From: Domibacillus sp. DTU_2020_1001157_1_SI_ALB_TIR_016
Lineage (GTDB): Bacteria > Bacillota > Bacilli > Bacillales > Domibacillaceae
DNA: 64,000 nt
Direction of reading: 5' to 3'
Assembly (NCBI RefSeq): GCF_032341995.1
Contig: NZ_CP135438.1
Location: forward strand, 1,550,001 to 1,614,000
This document shows positions 8,083 through 19,514 of this stretch, piece after piece. Numbering within the stretch: position 1 is the stretch's first letter; every line of letters starts with the position of its first letter. The translations under genes and the position numbers were made by a program. The notes beneath the pieces are model-generated. The model was not told the DNA's origin. It was given only the letters and a program-made list of their open reading frames with translations, and did not search any database.

Positions 8083-8111
8083 TTGACACTTTATTTTTTT
8101 CGTGCTATAAA
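8083..8111 (+). promoter_or_regulatory. SigA promoter of the beta-glucoside block
   Basis: TTGACA at 8083-8088 and TATAAA at 8106-8111 are separated by exactly 17 bases. Confidence 0.85.
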
Positions 8112-8113
8112 AA

Positions 8114-8127
8114 TATCAACGCTTACA
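8114..8127. promoter_or_regulatory. cre site (CcpA) over the transcription start
   Basis: On the minus strand TGTAAGCGTTGATA fits the cre consensus TGWAANCGNTNWCA at nearly all positions. It begins 3 bases after the -10 box, where CcpA binding would block transcription in glucose. Confidence 0.65.
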
Positions 8128-8142
8128 ATTTCATTTTCAATC

Positions 8143-8252
8143 GGATTGTTACTGTTCGGCAGGCAAAACCTAAATTGACTTTTTCGCGAACACTGTATAA
8201 AGAGTGCACCTTTATACAGATCGTTTCACGCGGTCAGTTTAGGTTTTTTTTA
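8143..8252 (+). promoter_or_regulatory. LicT/BglG-type antiterminator (RAT) with leader terminator
   Basis: A RAT element at 8143-8170 begins GGATTGTTACTG and ends CAGGCAAAACC, the BglG/LicT family recognition signal. Its 3' end overlaps the left arm (AACCTAAATTGAC, from 8167) of a terminator whose right arm GTCAGTTTAGGTT (8233-8245) runs into T. The two structures exclude each other. An inner hairpin (CTGTATAAA with TTTATACAG) fills the loop. Binding of an antiterminator protein to the RAT would let transcription into the hydrolase gene proceed. Confidence 0.9.
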
Positions 8253-8294
8253 TTGCCTGGCCCATTGTTGGGCAAACGCGTAAACGCGATGTAA

Positions 8295-9788
<1,494 letters not shown>

Positions 9789-9825
9789 AAGCATTTCTTT
9801 TAATTAAAATGAACATATTTTATTT

Positions 9826-11907
<2,082 letters not shown>

Positions 11908-11958
11908 GTAGCTGTGTATAAACGGTTTTATAAGGTTAAAGAATAAATAAGCAAAAGG

Positions 11959-11990
11959 AAAAAGGATAACATTGTCGTTATCCTTTTTTT
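11959..11990 (+). terminator. Terminator of the beta-glucoside block
   Basis: AAAAGGATAAC pairs with GTTATCCTTTT across a 6-base loop and ends in a T run. Confidence 0.92.
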
Positions 11991-12017
11991 ATACAAAAAA
12001 GATGAATTGGCTAATGA

Positions 12018-12671
12018 TCACTTTATATGGAGAAAAAACTGAAGCTCTCTGATCCCCTCTCCTGAACGGCTGCTCACAAAAAAGAACGGAATGTTGTATC
12101 TCTTCAATTTAAATTTCTCATTAAACTCCTGCTCGAGGCTTTTTCTGTCGTCCTCGGTTAAATCTTCTGCATACCCTCTTACCAGCACAACGGTGGACAT
12201 GCGCTTGCTTTTATCCATGATCAGCCGGAACATGTCTTCATCGCTTTGATGAATCTTCCCTTTTATCACGAATACAATTGCGTCAACATTCTGGAAAGGA
12301 AAGCACTCACGGTAGCTTTGAAACGGATGGGTTTTTGTATCGTAGCCCGGTGTATCAATAAAGTACATTCCGTTATACAGATGATACCATACAGGCTCCC
12401 GGCTGCTGCTCCAATTGGTTGTATCCGTTCCCTGGCCAATGTTCGGTTTCGGTTCACACTTTCCATCCGTCAGCTTCAGTAGAAGAGAAGATTTTCCGGC
12501 ACCGGGCTGGCCAATAAACACAATCTTCCTGCTCTCTGCTTCTTCCAGCAATGCCGCAAGCTTTAAAAAATTCTCTTCCAGCCTGCTTTTTCTCCAATAA
12601 GGAGCAGTATCGTAAATGGAAGAATCATAACCAGTGTTCTTTTTGTCCCGCTTAAACGGATTTTTCACCAT
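12018..12671 (-). CDS. Small GTPase, second of an IRG-like pair
   Basis: A 217-residue protein that is essentially one G domain. P-loop G-Q-P-G-A-G-K-S-S at about residues 54-62, switch I Thr region (Q-G-T-D-T-T), G3 D-T-P-G-Y-D, and no clear N-K-x-D (the place holds V-R-G-Y-A-E-D), as in dynamin-like and IRG-type GTPases. The first 40 residues are basic and could touch membrane or partner. It starts 6 bases after the stop of the larger GTPase gene and has no good ribosome-binding site, so translation is probably coupled. No cellular role is known to me; the pairing suggests a heteromeric GTPase. Confidence 0.75.
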   Translation of the reverse strand: MVKNPFKRDKKNTGYDSSIYDTAPYWRKSRLEENFLKLAALLEEAESRKIVFIGQPGAGKSSLLLKLTDGKCEPKPNIGQGTDTTNWSSSREPVWYHLYNGMYFIDTPGYDTKTHPFQSYRECFPFQNVDAIVFVIKGKIHQSDEDMFRLIMDKSKRMSTVVLVRGYAEDLTEDDRKSLEQEFNEKFKLKRYNIPFFFVSSRSGEGIRELQFFLHIK

Positions 12672-12677
12672 AGTCCG

Positions 12678-13706
12678 TTACTGCAGCTCTTTCTTTAATA
12701 CCTCAGTCGCCAGCTCATGGCAGTCATCCAGGTAATGAATGCCCGCTTTATACGTCATCGCGTATCCGGCTGACGCCGCGATCACCTGGCCGACGATCGG
12801 AACATATTTAGATGAATTTTTAAGTGCCGTCTTGGTGGCAAAGCGTTTTAATAGAAGAGACAGCCCTTCTTTTGTCGCGTAATCCAGCACTTTTTTAGCC
12901 ACCGGAAGCAGTGCGCCTTCTAATAAAGCAAGTTTGGCGTCATTTAATCCATATGCTTTATTAATTTGAGAGAACAGCTTCAACATGACAGAAAGGTCAA
13001 CGCTGATGTCGACTCCTGGTACTGGATTAATTCCATTTGCTGCTGCGATCGCTGCATATTTCGTCACCAGCTTTTTGCATTCTTCTCTTTTTTGCTCTAG
13101 ATGTTCTACTGTATACGCTTTCGCATAGCGGATATACTTTTCTTTCTTCGCGGGCTCAAGAGATTCCTGAATAGCGTCCTGCAAAGAATCAAAACCAGTA
13201 GAAGTTCGGCAACTTGTAAAGTATACGTTTTGCTTCGACCCTACCTGCTTTTCTACATCATCAATAATATCTTGCTTCAATTCTTCCAGCGTTTTTCCGT
13301 CTTCCCACAGCTGATCGCTCATGTTGCGGACAAACAAGCACACTTTCCCGCTTTCCTGCAGCTCTTTAAAAAAGCGCGTATCCGCTTCATGGAATTTTCC
13401 GGAGAACACACAGAGGAACAAATCAAATTCCTTTGGATTAAACTGGTTCATCCATTCATTTGGCGGGAACTTGCTAGTCCCATAGCCCGGCAGATCCACC
13501 AGCAGCAGGCCTTCATACGGAATAAAATCAGCTTCTGTTGTCACATCGGTAGACGCTCCCGTTTCGGCTACCCGTTCACCGACCAGCTTATTAATAATCG
13601 AGGATTTACCTGCTCCCGGCTGGCCAAACAGGGCAATTTTCAGCGGCTCGCTGTTTTCTTCCTCTATTTGTTTTTTAATTTTTTCAATATCATCATAAAT
13701 CGACAT
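12678..13706 (-). CDS. IRG-like GTPase with hydrophobic C-terminal domain
   Basis: A 342-residue protein. The G domain (about 30-190) has G-Q-P-G-A-G-K-S-S, D-L-P-G-Y-G (G3) and N-M-S-D at the G4 place. After it comes a helical, partly hydrophobic domain (about 215-335) with G-I-N-P-V-P-G-V-D and Y-V-P-I-V-G-Q-V-I-A-A-S-A-G, like the membrane-associating tail of immunity-related GTPases and DUF697 proteins. Start at 13706 has GAGG 9 bases ahead; the ATG at 13763 lacks one. It forms a two-gene unit with the small GTPase. The P-loop sequence of the two proteins is identical over nine residues, which suggests duplication of a G domain. Confidence 0.78.
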   Translation of the reverse strand: MSIYDDIEKIKKQIEEENSEPLKIALFGQPGAGKSSIINKLVGERVAETGASTDVTTEADFIPYEGLLLVDLPGYGTSKFPPNEWMNQFNPKEFDLFLCVFSGKFHEADTRFFKELQESGKVCLFVRNMSDQLWEDGKTLEELKQDIIDDVEKQVGSKQNVYFTSCRTSTGFDSLQDAIQESLEPAKKEKYIRYAKAYTVEHLEQKREECKKLVTKYAAIAAANGINPVPGVDISVDLSVMLKLFSQINKAYGLNDAKLALLEGALLPVAKKVLDYATKEGLSLLLKRFATKTALKNSSKYVPIVGQVIAASAGYAMTYKAGIHYLDDCHELATEVLKKELQ

Positions 13707-13775
13707 GTCCTTCACCTCATATGTATCGTTAAGCAATATTTTATCATAGATTGCATGAGCCATTATAAAAGATGA

Positions 13776-13849
13776 AAATAAAAAGCTTTACGCTAAAGGC
13801 ACCTTTTTTTTCTACTCAGAAAAAGCCGGGTCTCTAAAACGTAAAGCTT
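13776..13849 (-). terminator. Long-loop inverted repeat after the NCS2 permease
   Basis: CGTAAAGCTT (13840) and AAGCTTTACG (13783) are perfect inverted copies 47 bases apart. On the minus strand the second arm runs into TTTTATTTT, so it may end the permease transcript. Confidence 0.5.
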
Positions 13850-13906
13850 GCCGCTAGTATACTACTTTATTTCATTTTAAAATCTAGTTCACTCTGCCTC
13901 TTTACC

Positions 13907-15277
13907 TCATGAATGGCCGATCAGCACAAAATTAATAATAAAGGCGGCGCTCACCACGTACATCATCCAATGAACTTCTTTCGTTCGGCCTGTCACAAGC
14001 TTTAGTACAGTATAAGAAACAAAGCCGAATGCCAGCCCTTCTGCAATGCTATATGTTAAAGGCATTAAAATCAGCGTTAAGAAAGCCGGTACAGATTCTG
14101 TGAAATCATCAAAGTTGATTTTTTTGATCTCGCTCAGCATCATTGAACCGATGATGATCAGCACAGATGCTGTTGCCGCATTTGGGATAAAGTGAATAAG
14201 GGGTGCCAAAAACAGCGTAAAGCCAAATAAAACAGCTGCTGTTACGGCCTTTAATCCTGTTTTCCCGCCTTCTACAATACCCGTGGCATTTTCAACATAC
14301 GTATTTAAAGCGGTGCTTCCGAAGACAGCACTGGCCATCGTTCCAATGGAATCTGCTGTTAAAGCGCGGTTTAAGCCAGGTACTTTTCCGTTTTCATCGA
14401 CCAGTCCCGCTTTTTTTGTTAAGCCGATCAAAGTTGCCAGCGTATCAAACAGCTCTACAATGGTAAAAGAAAACACAACTGAAAAAAGGCCATACGCAAT
14501 TGCCCCTTTTAAATCAAGCTGCAGGAACGTATCCGAAATGCTGGGCGGCGTTAATGAAAAGACGTCACTCCATTTCTGTGGAATTTCTTGAGCTCCCACC
14601 AGCATGGCTAAAACCGTTGTAGCGAAAATGCTGATAATCAATGCTCCTTTTATCTGCTTCGCCATTAACACAGCACACAAAACAAGCCCAAACAAAGCAA
14701 GCAGCGGGCCTGGCTGGGAAAGATCGCCGAGGGAGACAAATGTGGACTCATTCGCCACAACTAACCCAGCATTTTTAAATCCAACAAAGGCAATAAACAA
14801 TCCAATACCTGCCGTAATCGCCGCTTTTAAACCTTCTGGAATCGCGATAATGATTTTTTCACGAATACCTGTAACCGTCAGCAGGAAGAAGACAATACCT
14901 GAAATAAAAACAGCTCCTAGCGCTGTTTGCCAGGAAAGCCCCTGCCCTAACACAACCGAATAAGTAAAAAAGGCATTGAGTCCCATGCCCGGCCCTAAAA
15001 CAATTGGAAAGTTTGCCCACAGACCCATGAGGAGTGTGGCAAACATAACTGCATAAATGGTCGCTCCCAGTGCAGCTTCTACCGGCATGCCTGCATCTCC
15101 TAAAATAATAGGATTGATCAGGATAATATAGCTGACAGTCATAAATGTCGTCAAACCGGCTAATATTTCTGTTTTTACGCTCGTATTGCGCTCGGACAAT
15201 TTAAAAAACCTGTCTAAAAACAAATATAGTGAACGCGCAGGGGGCTTCTCCTGTTTTTTCGCGTTTAAGTTACTCAT
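13907..15277 (-). CDS. NCS2 family purine permease (PbuG/AzgA-like)
   Basis: A 456-residue proton-coupled importer of hypoxanthine/guanine or adenine. About 12-14 membrane helices; family motifs include the helix ending G-P-G-M-G-L-N-A-F-F, the P-E-G-L-K-A-A-I-T-A-G-I-G-L-F-I-A segment, and the loop F-D-T-L-A-T-L-I-G-L-T with S-x-x-x-x-Y-V-E-N-A-T-G-I-x-x-G-G-K-T-G-L, typical of the AzgA subgroup. GGAG ahead of 15277 decides the start; an upstream frame to 15340 lies over the leader hairpin. A SigA promoter and a leader with a terminator-like hairpin precede it. The exact purine cannot be settled by eye. Confidence 0.9.
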   Translation of the reverse strand: MSNLNAKKQEKPPARSLYLFLDRFFKLSERNTSVKTEILAGLTTFMTVSYIILINPIILGDAGMPVEAALGATIYAVMFATLLMGLWANFPIVLGPGMGLNAFFTYSVVLGQGLSWQTALGAVFISGIVFFLLTVTGIREKIIIAIPEGLKAAITAGIGLFIAFVGFKNAGLVVANESTFVSLGDLSQPGPLLALFGLVLCAVLMAKQIKGALIISIFATTVLAMLVGAQEIPQKWSDVFSLTPPSISDTFLQLDLKGAIAYGLFSVVFSFTIVELFDTLATLIGLTKKAGLVDENGKVPGLNRALTADSIGTMASAVFGSTALNTYVENATGIVEGGKTGLKAVTAAVLFGFTLFLAPLIHFIPNAATASVLIIIGSMMLSEIKKINFDDFTESVPAFLTLILMPLTYSIAEGLAFGFVSYTVLKLVTGRTKEVHWMMYVVSAAFIINFVLIGHS

Positions 15278-15318
15278 TTTTTCAGCTCCTTCATCGTTAA
15301 TCAAAAAAAATAAGCTGC

Positions 15319-15342
15319 AAAAAATATGCCGACTAAGCATAT
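15319..15342 (-). terminator. Attenuator-like hairpin in the NCS2 leader
   Basis: On the minus strand ATATGC, a 7-base loop and GCATAT are followed by six T. It lies between the promoter and the permease start, where a termination decision could be made. Confidence 0.5.
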
Positions 15343-15408
15343 CTTCTGTAGCTTGGAAATGCCGGTTTTTCTAGCGGGGTAATAAAAGTGCGGATTTCAA
15401 TATGGGTC

Positions 15409-15437
15409 ATTATACGGCTATAAGCTTTATTTAACAA
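15409..15437 (-). promoter_or_regulatory. SigA promoter of the NCS2 permease
   Basis: Minus strand: TTGTTA (15432-15437), 17 bases, TATAAT (15409-15414). The transcript would have a leader of about 125 bases. Confidence 0.75.
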
Positions 15438-15494
15438 GGGAGCAGGAGCACTTTTTATAATTAAAAAACTAACATGCAGACATTTGGTTTCGAA

Positions 15495-15518
15495 CAAAAA
15501 AGAACCCAACGAGGTCCT
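15495..15518 (-). terminator. Weak terminator of the helical-repeat gene
   Basis: Minus strand GGACC and GGTTC pair (one G-U) around a 6-base loop and lead into six T, 14 bases past the stop of the next gene. Confidence 0.5.
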
Positions 15519-15531
15519 TTAGGTGGTATCT

Positions 15532-16083
15532 TTATGAATGGCGCCATACCGCCGCATATTGCCTTTGATATTTAGGGTTTTCTTCTCTTTCTATTAAGTC
15601 GAGAGCTGCTTGTTTGATTTCTTCTCTTTTCACTTCATCATATAAGTGTTTTAGACCTTGGATGATATCATACCGAATCAGTGTATCATTTTTTTCATCC
15701 GCGCAATTCATAAAACGGTCAGTAAAGTGAGCCATAACTAGTTTTTGTTGCTCATCTCCCGCTAAGCCCACTCTCCAAATAGATTGTAAACTATGCCTGG
15801 CAGTGACAAACTTAGGATCTTTCGTTACTTCCCATAGCTTCAGAAAGTCATTCACTATTCTTTTCTCTGGATCACTTTTTGCTAAAGAAGCCAGAAATTG
15901 TGCTGCACGTGATCTTTTATGATGATCACGGCTCGTTAGCTCTTGCAACAATTCATCCCAAACCTCGTATGCCCATTCGACCTTCTTTTCGATTTCCGTT
16001 AATACCTTTTGGTAAGCCTCATATTGGATTTCTTTGTTTTTTGATTCTAAATCCTGAAAATAACTTTGAACTCGCGCATCCAT
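15532..16083 (-). CDS. HEAT-like helical repeat protein, function unknown
   Basis: A 183-residue soluble protein made of successive amphipathic helices. The stretch E-L-T-S-R-D-H-H-K-R-S-R-A-A-Q-F-L-A-S-L-A-K-S-D-P-E has the look of a HEAT/ARM repeat (helix, Asp-x-x-x-R, helix), and similar spacing recurs around residues 85-110 and 135-160. No enzyme motif, signal peptide or membrane segment. GGAGC precedes the ATG. It is a single-gene unit between the NCS2 leader and an intergenic stretch. A scaffold or protein-binding role is likely from the fold alone; I do not recognise a named family. Confidence 0.7.
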   Translation of the reverse strand: MDARVQSYFQDLESKNKEIQYEAYQKVLTEIEKKVEWAYEVWDELLQELTSRDHHKRSRAAQFLASLAKSDPEKRIVNDFLKLWEVTKDPKFVTARHSLQSIWRVGLAGDEQQKLVMAHFTDRFMNCADEKNDTLIRYDIIQGLKHLYDEVKREEIKQAALDLIEREENPKYQRQYAAVWRHS

Positions 16084-16475
16084 CTAATCAGCTCCTGTGA
16101 AAAACAATAATTCATTTTAACACAGCTTTAAATCCTTCTGTTCCACCCGGTCAATTAAAAAAAGCCGTTTCCCTGGTTAGAGAATCGACTTTGAAAAAAT
16201 TCTTTCCATAATATTGGATGGATTTGTGTACATTTTAGGGTTGTAATTTTTAATTCCTAACATAAAGGATTCTCCCTTCATCATTGAATACTGATTTTGG
16301 GCACAGCCCGCTCCACTAGTTTAACAGAAAATGAATAACAGTCTTTAATGCTCCTTTCCTGTGAACCGGTTATCGAAAAAACTTTTTTCGCTAACTGTTG
16401 CTCCTCCAGGGAATAGGCTGTTTATTATATGGGCGAACTACTGCGTAACTTACTTGTATTTTGTTTAGAACGAAA
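16084..16475. other. Intergenic stretch with an imperfect minus-strand hairpin
   Basis: No open frame that looks coding. At 16156-16192 the minus strand can fold an imperfect stem (AGTCGATTCTCT with AGGGAAACGGCT) followed by T, a possible distant terminator for the DMT gene. The rest is AT-rich without recognisable motifs. Confidence 0.4.
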
Positions 16476-17420
16476 TTATCTAAACCTAAGTGGCTTTTTC
16501 ATCTTTAACAGCTGAATAGTCTTTGAAGAAGAATCCTTATTCAAAGACAATAAAGCAATCATGATAATAATACATATTGCTCCTACCCATTGAAAAATCC
16601 CAAAGGGTTCTTTTAGCCAAAAGACTGTCGTTAGGACAGCCGCCAGCGGTTCTATACTGCCAAAAAGGCTTGATTCTTTAGGCGACAGACTTTGTAAACT
16701 TTCGATATAAAACCAAAAGGCAATCATTGTACCAAATACGATAACAAACACTAAGTATACATAAGCTTCTAATGTTAAGCTTTTAAAATCCATTTGCCAA
16801 GGTGGATGTATGAAACTTAAGGCGAAACCGCCAATAATCATAGCCCAGCCAACAACGACAAGAGAATCGTATTGCTTTAATAAAGGAACAGCATATAACG
16901 TATAAAAGGCTAATGCGATTCCAGATAAAACACCCCAAATCACTGCAAGTATCGGTACAGATAATTGAGAGATTGAGCCGTTGGTTAATAAGAAAAAGCA
17001 GCCAGCTAAAGCAAGCGAAACGGTTATAAAATCCTTTCTTGTAAAAACGGATTGTTTGCGTAAGATTAAATAAATGATAATCATGACAGGTGCTAAGTAT
17101 TGCAATAGTGTTGCGACAGCCGCGTTCCCATGTTTGATGGATGCCATATATGTATATTGAACTGCAAGCATGCCCATTAATCCAAAGATAATCAGTGGAA
17201 CAGCAGTCCTTTTCTTTTTCCATACACCAAGTATTTGAGAAGAGTCTTTCCCAAAAAATTGAACGGCCAGGAGTAAAAAACCTGCTATAAGCAATCGGGT
17301 TGTTACAAGCCAGTTTATATCAATGGCGTATTGATGAAAAAGTTTTTGTGCAACGGTGCCTCCAATACCCCAAAAAGTTGCACCTGTAATAACAAGAAAT
17401 AATCCTTTTTTTCTATTCAC
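16476..17420 (-). CDS. EamA/DMT-superfamily metabolite exporter
   Basis: A 314-residue protein with ten predicted membrane helices arranged as two EamA repeats (about 8-140 and 150-290). The first repeat starts with the family's [13 protein letters not shown] and the second carries [10 protein letters not shown] in its late helix, the usual E-P motif. Members export amino acids or other small metabolites. It begins with GTG behind GGAG. The AraC regulator is divergent, 118 bases away, and is the obvious candidate to control it. Substrate not inferable. Confidence 0.9.
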   Translation of the reverse strand: MNRKKGLFLVITGATFWGIGGTVAQKLFHQYAIDINWLVTTRLLIAGFLLLAVQFFGKDSSQILGVWKKKRTAVPLIIFGLMGMLAVQYTYMASIKHGNAAVATLLQYLAPVMIIIYLILRKQSVFTRKDFITVSLALAGCFFLLTNGSISQLSVPILAVIWGVLSGIALAFYTLYAVPLLKQYDSLVVVGWAMIIGGFALSFIHPPWQMDFKSLTLEAYVYLVFVIVFGTMIAFWFYIESLQSLSPKESSLFGSIEPLAAVLTTVFWLKEPFGIFQWVGAICIIIMIALLSLNKDSSSKTIQLLKMKKPLRFR

Positions 17421-17538
17421 GCTTAGCTCTCCACCTTCAACTACAAAAATAGTATTATAATATTGTCATAATAAGTGAAGAAGCCATTAAATAATACTTA
17501 AATTGAATGTAAAAATATAAATATATTGAGGCGGTAAT

Positions 17539-18423
17539 ATGCAAATAAAAGATTTTAGAATTAACCAAAACTTAAAGGAACTAACAGAACATCGTACCGT
17601 TGTATTGCCGATTGCCTGTTATGAAACCACGATTAGCCAAAATATTAATGGGTATATACCTCTTCATTGGCATGATGAAATTCAATTTGTTTTGATTATA
17701 AAAGGAGAAGCCCTCTTTCAAATAAATGAAGAAAAGGTAGTGGTTCGTGAAGGCAGAGGGATATTTATAAATAGCGGCTGCCTTCACATGGCGGAAGAAA
17801 AAAATGATTCCGGTTGTGTTTATATTTGTTTAAATGTTTCTCCGCATTTTGTTTTATCACAAGAACTTTATACGACCTATGTACATCCTTACATCGAAGC
17901 GACTAATTTATCGTATTTATACTTAGATACAAAGGAACCTTGGGAGAAAAATATTTTAGACGCCATCATAAAAATCAATCAATTGATTCAAGAAAAGCCA
18001 CCATTCTATGAAATCGAAATCACCACACAGCTAACGTTCATTTGGAAGAACTTAATCGTGAATGGCTTCCAACTAGAGTATGAACAGACAGAAATGTTGA
18101 AAAACCATCGATTAAAGCAAATGTTAAATTGGATACATCTACATTATGCTGAGAAAATTATGTTGGATGATATTGCAAGGGCTGGCCAACTGAGCCGGTC
18201 GGAATGCTGCCGATATTTCAAGCGAATGTTAAACAAAACTCCATTGAATTATGTAACAGATTACCGCATTCAAAAAAGCTTACTCCTGCTGCAACAGCCA
18301 GATTCCAATGTCACAGATGTTGCTTATCAAGTAGGATTCAATAGTACAAGCTATTTTATCGATAAGTTCCGGAAGTCTGTCAACATGACACCATTAGCCT
18401 ACAAAAAACTCAAAAATGGATAG
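17539..18423 (+). CDS. AraC family transcriptional regulator with cupin sensor domain
   Basis: A 294-residue regulator. Residues about 35-110 form a cupin ligand domain (I-P-L-H-W-H-D-E-I-Q-F, then G-R-G-I-F-I-N-S-G-x-L-H). The C-terminal 100 residues hold two helix-turn-helix motifs, the second being the AraC signature (V-T-D-V-A-Y-Q-V-G-F-N-S-T-S-Y-F-I-D-K-F-R-K, with M-T-P-L-A-Y). GAGGCGG precedes the ATG. It faces the DMT exporter gene across a shared AT-rich intergenic region and probably activates it on sensing a small molecule. Confidence 0.9.
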   Translation: MQIKDFRINQNLKELTEHRTVVLPIACYETTISQNINGYIPLHWHDEIQFVLIIKGEALFQINEEKVVVREGRGIFINSGCLHMAEEKNDSGCVYICLNVSPHFVLSQELYTTYVHPYIEATNLSYLYLDTKEPWEKNILDAIIKINQLIQEKPPFYEIEITTQLTFIWKNLIVNGFQLEYEQTEMLKNHRLKQMLNWIHLHYAEKIMLDDIARAGQLSRSECCRYFKRMLNKTPLNYVTDYRIQKSLLLLQQPDSNVTDVAYQVGFNSTSYFIDKFRKSVNMTPLAYKKLKNG

Positions 18424-18683
18424 CTTTATGAGTATTATTTTTTGGCGAATGGCTATTTTGTGCCCTCCCCTTCTCACGTCTTAAAATATTAACAGTAAAC
18501 AGATACTTCAGAGAGAATAGGCATTAATATAAGGGGCATTTTTGGTCTTTTTCTTATTTAACGAATCTTTCCTATTAGATGAACAAGAAAATCAGCAATA
18601 TCACGTCCCTTTTTTAAGTCAGTTATCGAAAAGGCCTTTTACTCAACCGTTCCAATCTACTGTAAAAGAAGAATTGAGTAGAA

Positions 18684-18725
18684 AAGAGCCACATAATTAC
18701 TAATGAAATAATGATGCGGCTCTTA
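18684..18725 (-). terminator. Terminator of the small membrane-protein gene
   Basis: Minus strand AAGAGCCGCAT pairs with ATGTGGCTCTT and continues into TTTTC; it lies 20 bases past the stop at 18744. The rest of 18424-18743 shows nothing recognisable. Confidence 0.6.
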
Positions 18726-18743
18726 CAATTTACTTTTTTCATT

Positions 18744-19238
18744 TTAAAAAAAGAGAAATGTTAACCTTTCCGCGTGTTCTTTACTCAGCTCTCCGTACCC
18801 CTCTTCTTCTTTTTCACTCTGAAAAGAAATGCTTCCTTCTTTCATAAGATAGACTTTGCACATGGATAACGGTTCCGGCATGTTCTCTTCATATGTATAA
18901 AAGAAGGTGGCTTCTACTGTTCTTTCGCCTTGAATATCCATCTTGGTATTTGGTTCCCATTCGAACTTTTCAAAAGCTTCTCTTATCACATCAAAATCTT
19001 TTTCCTCCGTAATCACAAATCCATTTTCTGTTTTTACATATAATTCTCGTACCTCTACTCTGGCAAGCTGGTTTAAATCAAATTTTTTTTGATCTTCAAT
19101 GGCGTGTCCAATTATTAAAAGTATAATTACAATCATAACCAGAGGAATAAGCTTCTCTTGTACTACACTATTTCCAAAGCTTCCTATTAAAAAAAGAATA
19201 ATAAGCATAACAATAAAATAAATCGATCGCTCTTTCAA
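18744..19238 (-). CDS. Small membrane-anchored protein, unknown function
   Basis: A 164-residue protein with two adjacent N-terminal membrane helices (about residues 5-21 and 28-44), then a soluble domain of 115 residues containing alternating charged and aromatic strands (F-V-I-T-E-E-K-D-F-D-V-I-R-E-A-F-E-K-F-E-W). GGGAGG sits 8 bases ahead of a TTG at 19238, which I take as start; a longer frame to 19259 would use a TTG lying before that site. It resembles small Bacillus proteins with a PepSY-like beta domain but I cannot assign a family. Confidence 0.65.
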   Translation of the reverse strand: MKERSIYFIVMLIILFLIGSFGNSVVQEKLIPLVMIVIILLIIGHAIEDQKKFDLNQLARVEVRELYVKTENGFVITEEKDFDVIREAFEKFEWEPNTKMDIQGERTVEATFFYTYEENMPEPLSMCKVYLMKEGSISFQSEKEEEGYGELSKEHAERLTFLFF

Positions 19239-19514
19239 AAAATTTTCCTCCCAAAACAAATTCCATAATGATACATTTTAGTTTATCACAGGAAAATCAT
19301 GATTGTTGTTTAATCTGAATTTTGAATCCAACCGTTTTTGTCTTGGCTTAATCAACAGTAACTGTCAACTATGAACCTAGCTGCTTTATTTCTTTTGTGG
19401 CTTTCTTAACTGATTTTTTACCGGGCTTTTACAAAACCCGGGTTTCTCCTTAATAATTGCCGTTTAATCTATTACTAGATTTAAAAAAATTATTGGTGAG
19501 GGGACACGTACTTT

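Noticed and set aside
15277..15437. Guanine (purine) riboswitch in front of the NCS2 permease
   Set aside because: The TATAAT that suggested the J1/2 element is better explained as the -10 box, and the GTTTCTACC-type core is absent.
19320..19514. PhoP box ahead of the PhoX-like gene
   Set aside because: TCAACA and GTCAAC occur, but not with an 11-base period as ahead of the alkaline phosphatase.
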